Below, piece after piece: positions 22,131-35,738 of a DNA stretch of 64,000 nt. The position numbers and the translations under genes were made by a program. Position 1 is the first letter of the stretch, and the number at the start of each line of letters is the position of its first letter. This stretch comes from Flaccisagitta enflata (Eukaryota > Chaetognatha > Sagittoidea > Aphragmophora): NCBI GenBank assembly GCA_965153355.1, contig OZ231126.1, positions 109,492,001 to 109,556,000 of the forward strand. The letters are read 5' to 3'. The notes under the pieces are model-generated. The model searched no databases. It was not told the origin of the DNA and worked only from the letters and a program-made list of their open reading frames with translations.

Positions 22131-24900
22131 CATAGCCGGGAGTAGTTACACTATCGCGCGTACCCGAGCCACTAAGCCCGCAGCCGTCTATAAATTCACT
22201 TCATTTACGGGTTTTGGTGTCGCACGCGCTTTCCATTTTCATTACTCAAGCTGAGTCAATGTATTGGGCAGTTATGAAAAGCCGTCATAAGTAACCAGGA
22301 GTCTTAAGTCCCCACAACGTCAACGCTGCTTCTGCTTCGGCGACAACGCTGAAGTCACTACGACGAAAAAAAGCTTCTCTCTTCCTTCCGCAGAGGGAGG
22401 GAAACGGATTCGAGTGCCACAACGGCGACGACGACGACGGCGACAGCGACGAAGATACGAGGATGCATCTTATTGTGGAAAAAGGAGGCGAAAGTGGCAG
22501 TTAAGTAATCCATCCATGGCAATTGAGTTTGAACCAGTTCTCATGATTTCCATTCGCCTGAAAAAACAATATCCCATCGTCTCAAAGAAGGCCACACAGA
22601 CAAAGGTCTAGTGTGAGGCCCGTTGGCTCAGGGGCATATGCTGGTGCGGAATGAGCCCTGGCAGCTCGAAAGCCCTCTCTGCGTCTGGGCCAAGGGCCAT
22701 TGACCAACTCGATTAAGCCCCGTTTCAAAGTAAAAGGGGACAAGAATACCAAACAATCAAAAGTTAATCTCTATCTTTCAACCCAGCAAAAAGCATGGTT
22801 CCATATCTAGTCTGTTACGACATAATATTGCAGTTATGACATCATCGATACAGAGGACGCCGCTTTCTTCGCGACGCCGTCAAGGGCGCCGTTTTTTTCG
22901 TCATGGTGCCACTTTTATCGCCTTTGCCTACATTGTCAAAGCAAAAGGGATCGCATCCGGGATTCATCAACGTCTTCCACCTCCTCAAAAGTCGAACTTT
23001 GGGAGCAGCAACGTTGATACAACGCCGTCGGTGGCGCCGATTCACGCAATCTCCAGGGTCGACTACAGTGGATTCAGTGTAACGTCGGAGCTTAAGATCT
23101 TTACTAGATTGGTGAGACGCAAAAAGTCAGCTTGATTTTATGATTCCCTTCCTAATTAAATTGGCTGAATGCATAAGAAAAGGAAAAGCCTGATTTCAGT
23201 CTCGAACCGGAGACCTTACAATTTGATAGAAAAACCAACTTGCAAACGCACGCAAACCCACGCCCGAAACGGCTGTTTCGCCCCTTCTACAGGAGCTGAT
23301 AATTATTTCATTTTATATCTTTTTTTCTCTCTCTCCTCTCTCTCTCTTTCATTTTTATGTTATCTTTGCATCACTTTACTATATTTTATTCATCCGCGAT
23401 ACGGGAGGGGCGGACAGCCACAAGGACCGGCAGTGGGCCACTTAAAGGTTAACATTCATCACATATCCATTAATCCACACGCAAGGCTGGCGAGTGAATT
23501 AAATAATCGAATGCATCGTTGTGAGACGTTATGACAACACTATTTACTCATCTGCACACATCAGTTACTTGGTTAAGACAAGAAAAAAAAGTAAAACGAA
23601 TCTTCGCCAGAAATAAGTGGGCACGTCTCCCTCAGTTATCATTCGCCCACAAAAAGATCGTGAAAAGCAGTGGAAATTCGCAAATTTAATTTCGGGAGCA
23701 TTATGCCAATACATGGAACATTGACGTCATCGCGTTGTCGAGGCGCCGTCGGTGGCGCCGCTTCTTCGGTCTACTCTTCCCCGAATTCGACTTTACTTCA
23801 TGAATAAAAGAATTTCAACGCCGGCGTCGACTTCATCAAATTCATGTGGCTTCAACGGGAAGATGTCGCAATAAGACATGGACACTATCTGGTGAGGTAG
23901 AAAAAGTTGAGTCGAATTTAAGCAGTAACAGAGCTGCTCGTTTTAATAATCGGCTGATTGACGAGAAATCAGTGGAAATATTGATTCACACTTTTTCTCC
24001 TACTTGCAATGCACCGCAGCACCCACTGGCAGTCCGTACAGATAGTCAGCCCGCTGGTCACAGAAACTGCGCAAGCAAGAGATATCAGAGGCTACAAACA
24101 ACGGACCGACTGCCCATCCATGCACTCACTTTGCCAGCTTTAGGCCGTTTTTTTTTTGGCTGACTACATTGAATACACACGATATAATCAATATGAAGTC
24201 AACCTCTCGCTCATGTCTATTAACGCAAAAAAGTTGTGGAAATTAAGACATTGTCGGTCGATTTGTCGTTGCCGTTTGTGGTCGGAATTAAGAAATAGCT
24301 TTCAATTTAATTCATTGTATGACGTTCTTCTCATATCTCGCGTTCTGCGGTTGGGAACGTCATAGGATGGAATAGTGTTAAGTTTCAAATGTATTTAAAG
24401 AATTTCTTTTGATTGCGTGATTTGGGCTAAGGTGACAAGGCTCGTTTGAACTGATTAAGACTATGAAATGAATGTATGGAGTCACTCCATCCGACGGTGA
24501 AATATTGACGATTCTTCTTCTTTGGTCAACCAACTTCTTATCTTCGAAGTATGAATGATTTACGACGACAAACGTACCCGACAACGAGTGTTATGGCGCG
24601 CCGCCCTTGGCGTCACCCTTCTTTCCATCGATATGTCACGCGGAAAGACATCCATTTCATGAAAAAAGGTGCAAAAAAAAAAAAAAGTCCCGCATGGCAG
24701 GCTGTTTAGACGGTCTGTTGCCACAGCCAAGCTCACACAAGAAAACAAATTCAGATCCAAGTTTTGAATAAAGAAATCTTTCCATTTCATACCCATCCAA
24801 TGAACATTTCTTGACAACCATGAAAAAGGTGCCGATAATAAAGAATTAAGAGTACAGTATTGAGCCTATATCTTCCATTCTTAAGGCTCACAATATAGTC
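22131..24900. other. CpG-richer unannotated region
   Basis: No ORF with a recognisable domain. GGCGCCGTCGGTGGCGCCG-type inverted motifs occur near 23025-23045 and 23745-23765, with related GACGCCG motifs at 22855-22895. A diverged mobile element or promoter-like region is possible but unsupported. Confidence 0.35.
22618..22700 (+). repeat. tRNA-like sequence, possible SINE head
   Basis: TTGGCTCAGGGGC resembles an RNA polymerase III A box. About 45 bp downstream GCAGCTCGAAAGCCC resembles a B box. A 5' GGCCC could pair with the later GGGCC. The B box is imperfect and no clear cloverleaf is visible, so a tRNA-derived SINE fragment is likelier than a tRNA gene. Confidence 0.3.
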
Positions 24901-25139
24901 GCCAAATGAGTTTCTAAACCGATTTTGATGATCTGTCCATCAGTCAGCACATCCATCCATCCATACGTCCATCTAACACCCTGGGCCGACTCTTCCTGTT
25001 TCCGGTCTCCTAATACGTCGCCGGGGATTCGATGTGGGACATTTCCTAGCTCTTGTCGCTTTTGTGGGACAATCTCTAAATCAACTTCTACAACGGGACT
25101 CATATTGATTGACATTGTCTCCTGACTCCCATGTTAAAT

Positions 25140-26420
25140 ATAGGAAACAAATAGATATATAGAAATATGTTAGGACATCAAGTGTTAACTGAAAAAAACC
25201 ATCAATAATGCGTCTATAGTTTCATCTCTTTTTGATCGTCGGAGGACCTCGATCTCGTGGGTGGGGGAGAGGTGTTGAATCCGTACAGACTGAAAGCCCG
25301 TATCCTCCATCTTGTTTTTCTGCTCTTTTACACAACCTGTAGACGTGTATGCCCTCTATTTGATTCCCTTTTTGTCCCGACAGGTGGCGCTACTAGTCCT
25401 CTTCCTCTTCCCCAACATTTGCCCCCTACAATCCCTTACTTTTGACCAATGCTAATTCTTATTAAGTCTTGTTGCTGCCCTGCTACAATAAACATCTCCT
25501 ATCATCATCCTGATTTTTATGCCATTTTTATGCCCAGACCAAGTGGAGATATTTAGCCCAAAGAGGCCTAAAGAGAAAGATACAAAACTGCCTCATGAGA
25601 TTCAGACTACAAACATTATACAGCTTTTGCTTGGGAGGTTGTTGTTTGTGGGTGACCTTCCCGCATTTCCGCCATTTGGGTTGCAGTGGACGTCCCTGCC
25701 CATTGGCAGACTTTGGAGACTACCGTATCCTCAGAGACGGAGACAGCATTACTGCCCTGGACATTTTCACCATTGCCTTGCCCCGTTTTGGGTTTGTTTG
25801 TCTGTTTGTCAGGTTTCTATATAGCCCTAGCTTGTTGTTCAGTTGGAGTCACCGTCTTTCTCTCTTCTTCTTACCATGCTCTGTCTCCGTTTTTGTGGAC
25901 TTTTCCTTCTTCTGTATGACTAGCGCTATAGTCAGACAGACAGCCTTTCCTCTTGTACATATATATCTCGCTCCGTACACGTTTTGTTGGGTTTTGGAGA
26001 CTTCGACGGGCCGCTACAGCTTCTACCTCTGACTTTCTCTCCGATACTCTCTCTCTTGTTTCTTCAAATCCCTGGTTGCGGGCCACGTGGGGCAGTGTGT
26101 GAGCTTTAATTCTAGTTTTTGGTAGATTTTGACATTTTTTGTATACATTAATACCTGTCTTTTCGTAGTGCCTCTATATTGGGCTGATATCCCAGTCCAA
26201 GTGATTGGGGTTTTATCCAGAGGCCCTGCCCAATACCATATTTGAGGTCTAATTTTCTCTCTCTTTCCCATGTCTCTTTTCCATGCCATTTTTTGGCGTC
26301 TTCTTGGTGAATAAGGGTGAGTTTGCTTTTCTACACTGAGTTTCATTCGATGCATATTTAGAGCTGTAGAGCGACTTGGAGAGGCCTGTTTTCTGGTTTT
26401 GAGGGTCGTTTTACCGCTTA
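25140..26420. other. Mosaic of shuffled repeat modules, no gene
   Basis: Contains the modules shared with 21975-22130, at about 25262-25350, 25470-25490 and 25773-25830. No coding motif is recognised in the ORFs. Confidence 0.4.
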
Positions 26421-26422
26421 CT

Positions 26423-26936
26423 TCACGGACAGATTGAGATGGACAGATTGAGATGGACAGATTGAGACGGAGAGATTGAGATGGAAAGATTGAGAGGGAC
26501 AGATTGAGACGGACGGACAGATTGAGACGGACGGACAGATTGAGACGGATGGACAGATTGAGATGGACGGACAGATTAAGATGGACGGACAGATTGAGAT
26601 GGACGGACAGATTGAGACGGACGGACAGATTGAGACGGACGGACAGATTGAGACGGACGGACAGATTGAGACGGACAGACAGATTAAGACGGACGGACAG
26701 ATTAAGACGGACGGACAGATTGAGACGGACGGACAGATTGAGAAGGACGGACAGATTGAAACGGACGGACAGATTGAAACGGATGGACAGATTGAAATGG
26801 ACGGACAGATTGAAACGGACGGACAGATTGAGACGGACGGACAGATTGAGACGGACGGACAGATTGAGACGGACGGACAGATTGAGACGGACGGACAGAT
26901 TGAGACGGTCGGACAGATTGAGACGGACGGACAGAT
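26423..26936 (+). repeat. 18-bp minisatellite (CAGATTGAGACGGACGGA)n, left block
   Basis: About 28 units with scattered G/A substitutions. Because 18 is divisible by three, all frames stay open and yield RRTDRL or QIETDG repeats, which are artefacts. Confidence 0.92.
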
Positions 26937-28004
26937 TTATTGGGCTGAGACGACGATATTTGCCGCTAGGCGGCGCTGCAAAGCAGCCTTAGTCAAAATG
27001 CATTTCAACAAATGAACATCGCTGTTTCTTGAGTTTTTGCTTTTGCTTTTGGGCTTTGCCAACGTTTTTCATTGACGATTCTTCTTTGATGGACGGATCT
27101 CCAAATTTTATGCTCTGATTTTATGGACTTCAGTTGTTCAAAAGGAGAAGGAATGATGATGAAATAAATGATAAACTAACTAATAAAGGAATAAATATAC
27201 CGATGAATAACAATAAATACAAAGATAAATAAAAAATAAACATTATTTAAATATAAATATCTACGGCATTGTGGGATGATTCGCCGCGTGCACTGGCGAT
27301 CATTTACGGTGAAGTTGGGGCGAATTCATCACCTTCACGTTTCTTTCTGCGCGGACATACCAACCACGTGTCTAACGGCGGCGCTCTATCTTTGATATTT
27401 CTTTGTACAAGCAGGTGTGTTGGTCTGGTTGGTCAGTTTGCTAGAGTTTTGACGTCTTTATATATCCTTGGGCCGATGCACCAGCATCCGATGAAATGTT
27501 CAGCGGGTCTTTGAAGCCTCTGCAGAATACACAAACGCCGTTGCTCCACGCGCCGCCGATAGACTCGTGGTCAGTCTGTCCGCGCAGAAAGAAACGTGAA
27601 GATAATGAATTCTCCCCAACTTCGCTGTAGATGATCGCCGGTGCACGCGGCGAGTTGTCCTACAACGCTGTAGATATTTATATTTAATTAATGTTTATTG
27701 TTTGTTTATCTTTGTATTTATTGTTATTTATTGGTATATTTATTCCTTTATTAGTTAGTTTGTTATTTATTTCATCGTTATTTCTTCTCCTTTTGAACGA
27801 CTGAAGTCCATAAAATCAGAGCATAAAATTTGGAGATCCGTCCATCATTAAAGAAGAATCGTTAATGAAAAACGTTGGCAAAGCCCAAAAGCAAAAGCGA
27901 AAACTCGAGAAACAGTGATGTTCATTTGTTGAAATGTATTTTGACTAAGGCTGCTTTGCAGCGCCGCCTAGCGGCAAATGTAAACGTTGTCTCGGCCCAA
28001 CAGA
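26937..28004. mobile_element. ~1.07-kb foldback (palindromic) element inside the 18-bp minisatellite
   Basis: The left arm (about 26942-27394, starting TTGGGCTGAGACGACG) matches the right arm (about 27538-28004, ending CGTTGTCTCGGCCCAA) as an inverted repeat with few mismatches. The ~145-bp centre is single copy. CAGATT borders both ends, but it is also part of the satellite unit, so a target duplication is ambiguous. No coding motif. Confidence 0.78.
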
Positions 28005-28405
28005 TTGAGATGGACGGATGGACGGACAGACAGATTGAGACGGACAGACAGATTGAGACGGACAGACAGATTGAGACAGACAGACAGATTGTGACGGACG
28101 GACAGATTGAGACAGACGGACAGATTGAGACGGACGGATAGATTGAGACGGACGGACAGATTGAGACGGACGGACAGATTGAGACGGATGGACAGATTGA
28201 GACGGACGGACAGATTGAGACGGACGGACAGATTGAGATGGACGGACAGATTGAGACGGACGGACAGATTGAGACGGACGGACAGATTGAGACGGACGGA
28301 CAGATTGAGACGGACGGACAGATTGAGACGGACGGACAGATTGAGACGGACGGACAGATTGAGACGGACGGACAGATTGAGACGGACGGACAGATTGAGA
28401 CGGAC
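28005..28405 (+). repeat. 18-bp minisatellite, right block
   Basis: The same CAGATTGAGACGGACGGA unit in the same orientation as the left block. It runs into the ~610-bp satellite at about 28406. Confidence 0.92.
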
Positions 28406-31400
28406 ATTGGTACAGCAAGGGAGTCATGTCTCCAGCGATCATCTTTTGATTCTGTCCATTTTCTTGAGTTATATTTCTTCTTTTTCAAAAAAAAGTTAAG
28501 GGATGGGAAAGTGTGTAAGATAGGTTACATGCTCATATTGAGAAACAAAGACTTTCAGAGACAGAGATATATATACTTGACCCAATGACAGCTCAACTCA
28601 CCCATGTAACAAGATTGACGAGCATAGCCCTGTCCACTACCTCATTCCCTATCATTTGGTGTGCTTGGCACTTGCCTGCTCAAAACAACGATTGTCATAT
28701 GCTTTACCAAAAGCTTTTCTTATGTATCAACGACGGGCCTGTTATCGTGACAGGCATTTCTCTTTTGTATCATCGACGGGCTTTTTATTGTGACAGGCAT
28801 GAACAGCGTAGGCACCCATTTCCTTTTCGGGGGATGAGATCAAGATTATTACTCTCAAATTACGCTTGACTTTTGCGGTGAAAGATTCCACTTTAACCGT
28901 CATCAGTTATCATTGTGGTTGAAATTATAACTGGGACAAAACCAAACTGAGATCGTATCTGTGTTTCAAAACACGCTTTGTTAATCCACTTCATCTCACA
29001 CAAGAGTCTATGGACAAAACCATTAAACTGGTCCACTGTTTCAAAGATACACATTGATACAGCTACGGAGTCATATCTCCAGCGATCATCTTTTGATTCA
29101 GTCCATTTTCTTGAGTTCTATTTCTTCTTTTTCGCAGATAGATACCGGATGGGAAAGTGTGTAAGATATGTTACATGCTCATATTGAGAAACAAAGACTT
29201 TCAGAGACTGAGATATATATACTTGACCCAATGACAGCTCAACTCACCCATGAAACAAGATTGACAAGCATAGCCCTGTCCACTACCTCATTCCCTATCA
29301 TTTGGTGTGCTGGGCACTTGCCTGCTCAAAACAACAATTGTCATATGTTTTACCAAAAGCTTTTCTTATGTATCAACGACGGGCCTGTTATCGTGACAGG
29401 CATTCCTTTTCATGGGATGAGATCAAGACTATTACTCTCAAATTACGCTTGACTTTTGTGGTGAAAGATTCCACTTTAAACATCATCAGTTATCATTGTG
29501 GTTAAAACTATAAGAGGATGAATCGTTTGACTACTTGGCTAACTGGGATGAAACCAAACTGACATCGTATCTGTGTTTCAAAAAACGCTTTGTTAATCCA
29601 CCACATCTCACACAAGAGTCAATGGACAAAACCATTAAACGAGTCCACTGTTTCAAAGATACACATTGGTACAGCTACGGAGTCATATCTCCAGCGATCA
29701 TCTTTTGATTCAGTCCATTTTCTTGAGTTTTATTTCTTCGTTTTCCCAGATAGATACGGAATGGGAAAGTTTGTAAGATAGGTTACATACTCATATTGAG
29801 AAAGAAAGACTTTCAGAGACTGAGATATATAGACTTGACCCAATGACAGTTCAACTCACCTATGAAACAAGATTGACGAGCATAGCCCTGTCCACTACCT
29901 CATTCCCTATCATTTGGTGTGCCGGGCACTTGCCTGCTCAAACCAACAATTGTCATATGTTTTACCAAAAGCTTTCCTTATGACTGGCCTGTTATCTTGA
30001 CAGGCATTCCTTTTCATGGGATGAGATCAAGACTATTACTCTCAAATTACGCTTGACTTTTGCGGTGAAAGATTCCACTTTAACCGTCATCAGTTATCAT
30101 TGTGGTTAAAACTATAATAGGATGAATCGTTTGATTACTTGGCTAACTGGGACAAAACCTGACTGAGATCGTATCTGTTTCAAAAAACGCTTTGTTAATC
30201 CACCACATCTCACACAAGAGTCAATGGACAAAACCATTAAACGAGTCCACTGTGTCAAAGATACGCCTTGATACAGCTACAGAGTCATATCTCCAGCGAT
30301 CATCTTTTGATTCAGTCCATTTTTTTGAGTTCTATTTCTTCTTTTTCGCAGATAGATACCGGATGGGAAAGATTGTAAGATATGTTACATGCTCATATTG
30401 AGAAAGAAAGACTTTCAGAGACTGTGATATATAGACTTGACCCAATGACAGCTCAACTCACCCATGAAACAAGATTGACGAGCATAGCCCTGTCCACTAC
30501 CTCATTCCCTATCATTTGGTGTGCTGGACACTTGCCAGCTTAAAACAACGATGGTCATATGTTTTACCAAAAGCTTTTCTTATGTATCAACGAGGGGCCT
30601 GTTATCGTGACAGGCATTCCTTTTCATGGGATGAGATCAAGACTATTACTCTCAAATTACGCTTGACTTTTGCGGTGAAAGATTCCACTTTTACAGTCAT
30701 CAGTTATCATTGTGGTTAAAACTATAAGAGGATGAATCATTTGTTTACTTGGCTAACTGGGACAAAACCAAACTGACATCGTATCTGTGTTTCAAAAAAT
30801 GCTTTGTTAATCCACCACATCTCACACAAGAGTCAATGGACAAAACCATTAAACGAGTCCACTGTTTCAAAGATACACATTGATACAGCTACGGAGTCCT
30901 ATCTCCAGCAATCATTGTATCTGTGTTTCAAAAAACGCTTTGTTAATCCACCACATCTTACACAAGAGTCAATGGACAAAACCATTAAACGACTCCACTG
31001 TTTCAAGGATTCACATAGGTACAGCTACGGAGTCACATCTCCAGCAATCATCTTTTGATTCTGTCCATTTTCTTGGGTCCTTTTTCTTCTTTTTCCCAAA
31101 TAGATACTAGATGGGAGAGTGTGTAAGATACGTTACATGCTCATATTGAGAAATAAAGACTTTCAGAGACTGAGATGTATATACTTGACCCAATGACAGC
31201 TCAACTCACCCCTGACACAAGATTGACGAGCATAGCCATGTCCACTACCTCATTCCCTATCATTTTGTGTGCTGGGCACTTGCCAGCTCAAAACAACAAT
31301 ATTCATATGTTTTACCAAAAGCTTTTCTTATGTATCAACGAAGGGCCTGTTATCATGAAAGGCATTCCTTTTCATGGGATGAGATCAAGACTATTACTCT

Positions 31401-31411
31401 CAAATTACGCG
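28406..31411 (+). repeat. ~610-bp satellite array, forward block
   Basis: Monomer landmarks are ATCTCCAGCGATCATC, GACCCAATGACAGCTCAACT, GCCTGTTATCGTGACAGGC (a 6-bp-stem hairpin) and TAACTGGGACAAAACCAAAC. The first landmark recurs at about 28430, 29079, 29690, 30291 and 31039. The first copy carries an extra ~50-bp duplicated hairpin segment, and a ~137-bp partial duplication precedes the last. Short ORFs are shared because the monomers are repeated, not because they are genes. Confidence 0.9.
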
Positions 31412-33060
31412 TCAGTTTGGTTTTGTCCCAGTTAGCCAAGTAGTCAAACGATTCATCCTCTTATAGTTTTAACCACAATGATAACTCATGACGGTTAAAG
31501 TGGAATCTTTCACTGCAAAAGACAAGCGTAATTTAAGAGTAATAGTCCTGATCTCATCCCATGAAAAGGAAATGGGTGCCTACGCTGTTCATGCGTGTCA
31601 CAATAAAAAGCCCGTCGTGGATACAAAAGAGAAATGCCTGTCACAGTAACAGGCCCGTCTTTGATACATAAGAAAAGATTTTGGTAAAACATATGACAAT
31701 TGTTGTTTTGAGCAGGCAAGTGCCCAGCACACCAAATGATAGGGAATGAGGTAGTGGACAGGGCTATGCTTGTCAATCTTGTCTCATGGGTGAGTTGAGC
31801 TGTCATTGGTCAAGTATATATATCTCAGTCTCTGAAAGTCTTTGTTTCTCAATATGAGCATGTAACCTATCTTACACATATGTATCTGCAAAAAAGAAGA
31901 AATAGAACTCAAGAAAATGGACTGAATCAAAAGATGATCGCTGGAGATATGACTCCCTAACTGTATCAATGTGTATCTTTGAAACAGTGGACTCGTTTAA
32001 TGGTTTTGTGCGTTAACTCTTGTGTGAGATGTGGTGGATTAACAAAGCGTTTTTTAAAACACAGATACGATCTCAGATTGGTTTTGTCCCAGTTAGCCAA
32101 GTAGTCAAACGCTTCATCCTCTTATAGTTTTAACCACAATGATAACTGATGACGGTTAAAGTGGAATCTTTCACCGCAAAAGAAACGCGTAATTTGAGAG
32201 TAATAGTCTTGATCTCATCCCATGAAAAGGAATGCCTGTCACGATAACAGGCCCGTCGTTGATACATAAGAAAAGCTTTTGGTAAAACATATGACCATCG
32301 TTGTTTTGAGCTGGCAAGTGCCCAGCACACCAAATGATAGGGAATGAGGTAGTGGACAGGGCTATGCTCGTCAATCTTGTTTCATGGGTGAGTTGAGCTG
32401 TCATTGGGTCAAGTATATATATCTCAGTCTCTGAAAGTCTTTGTTTCTCAATATGAGCATGTAACCTATCTTACACACTTTCCCATCCCGTATCTATCTG
32501 CAAAAAAGAAGAAATAGAACTCAAGAAAATGGACAGAATCAAAAGATGATTGCTGGAGATATGACTCCGTAGCTGTACCAATGTGTATCTTTGAAACAGT
32601 GGACTCGTTTAATGGTTTTGTCCATTGACTCTTGTGTGAGATGTGGTGGATTAACAAAGTGTTTTTTGAAACACAGATACGATGTCAGTTTGGTTTCGTC
32701 CCAGTTAGCCAAGTAGTCAAACGATTCATCCTCTTATAGTTTTAACCACAATGATAACTGATGACGGTTAAAGTGGAATCTTTCACCGCAAAAGTCAAGC
32801 GTAATTTGAGAGTAATAGTCTTGATCTCATCCCATGAAAAGGAATGCCTGTCACGATAACAGGCCCATTGTTGATACATAAGAAAAGCTTTTGGTAACAC
32901 ATATGACCATCGTTGTTTTGAGCTGGCAAGTGCCCAGCACACCAAATGATAGGGAATGAGGTAGTGGACAGGGCTATGCTCGTCAATCTTGTTTCTTGGG
33001 TGAGTTGAGCTGTCATTGGGTCAAGTCTATATATCTGTCTCTGAAAGTCTTTGTTTCTAT
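31412..33060 (-). repeat. ~610-bp satellite array, inverted block
   Basis: About 2.7 monomers of the same satellite in reverse orientation; landmarks at about 31936 and 32547 are 611 bp apart. The junctions at ~31411 and ~33060 are abrupt within monomers. Confidence 0.88.
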
Positions 33061-34308
33061 ATGTACATTAAAAGAGTCCATTGTTTCAAATATACACATT
33101 GATACAGCTACGGAGTCATATCTCCAGCGATCATCTTTTGATTCAGTTCATTTTCTTGAGTTCTAATTCTTCTTTTTTCGCAGATAGATACAGGATGGGA
33201 AAGTGTGTAAGATACGTTACATGCTCATATTGAGAAACAAAGACTTTCAGAGACTGAGATATATATACTTGACCCAATGACAGCTCAACTCACCCATGAA
33301 ACAAGATTGACGAGCATAGCCCTGTCCACTACCTCATTCCCTATCATTTGGTGTGCTGGGCACTTGCCTGCTCAAAACAATGATTGTCATATGTTTTACC
33401 AAAAGCTTTTCTTATGTATCAACGACGGGCCTGTTATTGTGACAGGCATTCCTTTTCATGGGATGAGATCAAGACTATTACTCTCAAATTACGCTTGACT
33501 TTTGTGGTGAAAGATTCCACTTTAACCATCATCAGTTATCATTGTGGTTAAAACAATAAGAGGATGAATCGTTTGACTACTTGGCTAACTGGGACAAAAC
33601 CAAACTGAGATCGTTTCTGTGTTTCAGAAAACGCTTTGTTAATCCACCATAACTCACACAAGAGTTAATGAACAAAACCATTAAACAAGTCCACTGTTTC
33701 AAAGATACACATTGATACAGCTATGGAGTCATATCTCCAGCGATCATCTTTTGATTCAGTCCATATTCTTGAGTTCTATTTCTTCTTTTTCGCAGATAGA
33801 TACGGGATGGGAAACAGTGTAAGATAGGTTACATGCTCATATTGAGAAACAAAGACTTTCAGAGACTGAGATATAAATACTTGACCCAATGACAGTTCAA
33901 CTCACCCATGAAACAAGATTGACGAGCATAGCCCTGTCCACTACCTCATTCCCTATCATTTGGTGTGCTGGGCACTTGCCTGCTCAAAACAACGATTGTC
34001 ATATGTTTTACCAAAAGCTTTTCTTATGAATCAACGACATGCCTGTTATCGTGACAGGCATTCCTTTTCATTGGATGAGATCAAGACTATTACTCTCAAA
34101 TTACGCTTGACTTTTGCGGTGAAAGATTCCACTTTAACCGTCATCAGTTATCATTGGGGCTAAAACTATAAGATGAGATTGTATCTGTTTTTCAAGTAAC
34201 GTTTTGTTAATCCATCACATCTCACACAAGAGTCAATGGACAAAACCATTAAACAAGTCCACTGTTTCAAAAATACACATTGGTAGAGCTACAGAGTCAT
34301 ATCTCCAG
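33061..34308 (+). repeat. ~610-bp satellite array, second forward block
   Basis: Two monomers in forward orientation, ending at the ATCTCCAG where the first hAT-type element inserted. The array resumes at 35739. Confidence 0.88.
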
Positions 34309-34778
34309 TAGAGATGAGAGTGACGCGGCTTTTCAATCACCACTGATTTTTGGCAATTTTCCATCATCACCACCGTTTTTTCCGTTTTTTCCAGTGATTT
34401 CTTTGCTGCAGCTATTCCCTACTACTAAGTATGAATATGTATGATGCAAAATAAATTAGGTTTATTATGGTTTTATCTGACCTTGATAAGCACTAATGTA
34501 GACAGAAATTGTGTGCTAAATTGTGTTTTTTTTTAATTTAAAGCTCTAGGTTAGATGAAAATAACATTCTAACATTGGCATAAGCATGACATAAAAAATA
34601 GTTGCCTCTTATTTAGTGCACCATTCTTAGACAGTATTTTTTTTCATCAACTATGATGTTGTGATGAGTTGGCATATGATTACAAATTGAAGAAATTGAT
34701 AGTTTTTTTTTCTTTTTCTTGTACTTTTAAAAACTGTATGTGCCATCTAGATTTTTTTCACAATGCTCCTAAAAAGAC

Positions 34779-34972
34779 AACAAGGCTGGATACACGGCCA
34801 TCATTTGCGGACGGGTGGGCAGGGGCGGAAATGCAACTGTCCGCAACTGAAAATGTTCTAAAACGCTCATTTCCTCACTTTTCGACTCTTGTCCATGGAC
34901 CGACGGACCAACCGACCAATGGACCGACGGACGGACAAAGCCTCTTATAGAGTTGCGTGTCCGCAACTAAAA
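34779..34972 (+). mobile_element. Hairpin-tailed element nested in the hAT element
   Basis: The head is CAAGGCTGGATACACGGCC. The core is CCGACGGACCAACCGACC-like. The tail is AGAGTTGCGTGTCCGCAACT followed by A's. In the tail AGTTGCGTG pairs with CCGCAACT, so base changes in the two stem arms are compensatory relative to the AGTCGCG form. Confidence 0.65.
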
Positions 34973-35135
34973 ATACAGAGGCCTTACTCACAAAGTCTGA
35001 CTCTGAGATGGCATCATTGACACCATGGTCAAATGAGTGACTTATGCTTTAAAAAAAAAAAAAAGGTTCTTTCATAATTTCGTCTTAGTGTATGGTTTCT
35101 CATCTCTGTTCTTGATTGGTTCATTAGTCTGCTAG

Positions 35136-35316
<181 letters not shown>

Positions 35317-35738
35317 TGCCTTCTTCCTCTTCTTCTAATTCTTCATTTCTTTTTTGTTTTTTTCATTCTTGTTAATGAAAATGGAATTGATGCGCACAAT
35401 GAATATAAGAGGATGATATAACAAGTCAACGCTGTTGTTGGCTTATCTCATGTTAGGTAAAACACAGGGGCGTTGAGTAAAGCTGGTATCTGGTACTGTT
35501 TCATGGTCACCAAAGCAACCTCAGAATTGTGGATCTTTTTCCCTTGAAATTTGATTATGGGCAAAATTGTCCCAACATGCGTATATTCGTGAGCATCACC
35601 GCATGTAATGCAAAAAAGAAAAAAAAGTTTATAGAAAAGAGAAAAATGGTGAAAAACCGAAAATTCTAATCACTGAATCAGTGAAAATTGGCAATCACAC
35701 CGTTTTTTCGGTTGGTGAATCACCGAATCTCAAGCCTA

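Noticed and set aside
26504-28442. RRTDRL/QIETDG and QSVRPS repeat proteins
   Set aside because: Products of the 18-bp minisatellite in all frames on both strands.
32745-32790. Hammerhead-like CTGATGA in the satellite minus strand (AACTGATGACGGTTAAAGTG)
   Set aside because: No convincing stem II or correctly spaced GAAA core follows, so a ribozyme is not supported.
28585-34163. Recurring ~65-95 codon ORFs (MTAQLTHETRLTS, MVCWALA) that look like a gene family
   Set aside because: They are homologous because they lie in satellite monomers. They overlap in several frames, differ by indels and lack domains.
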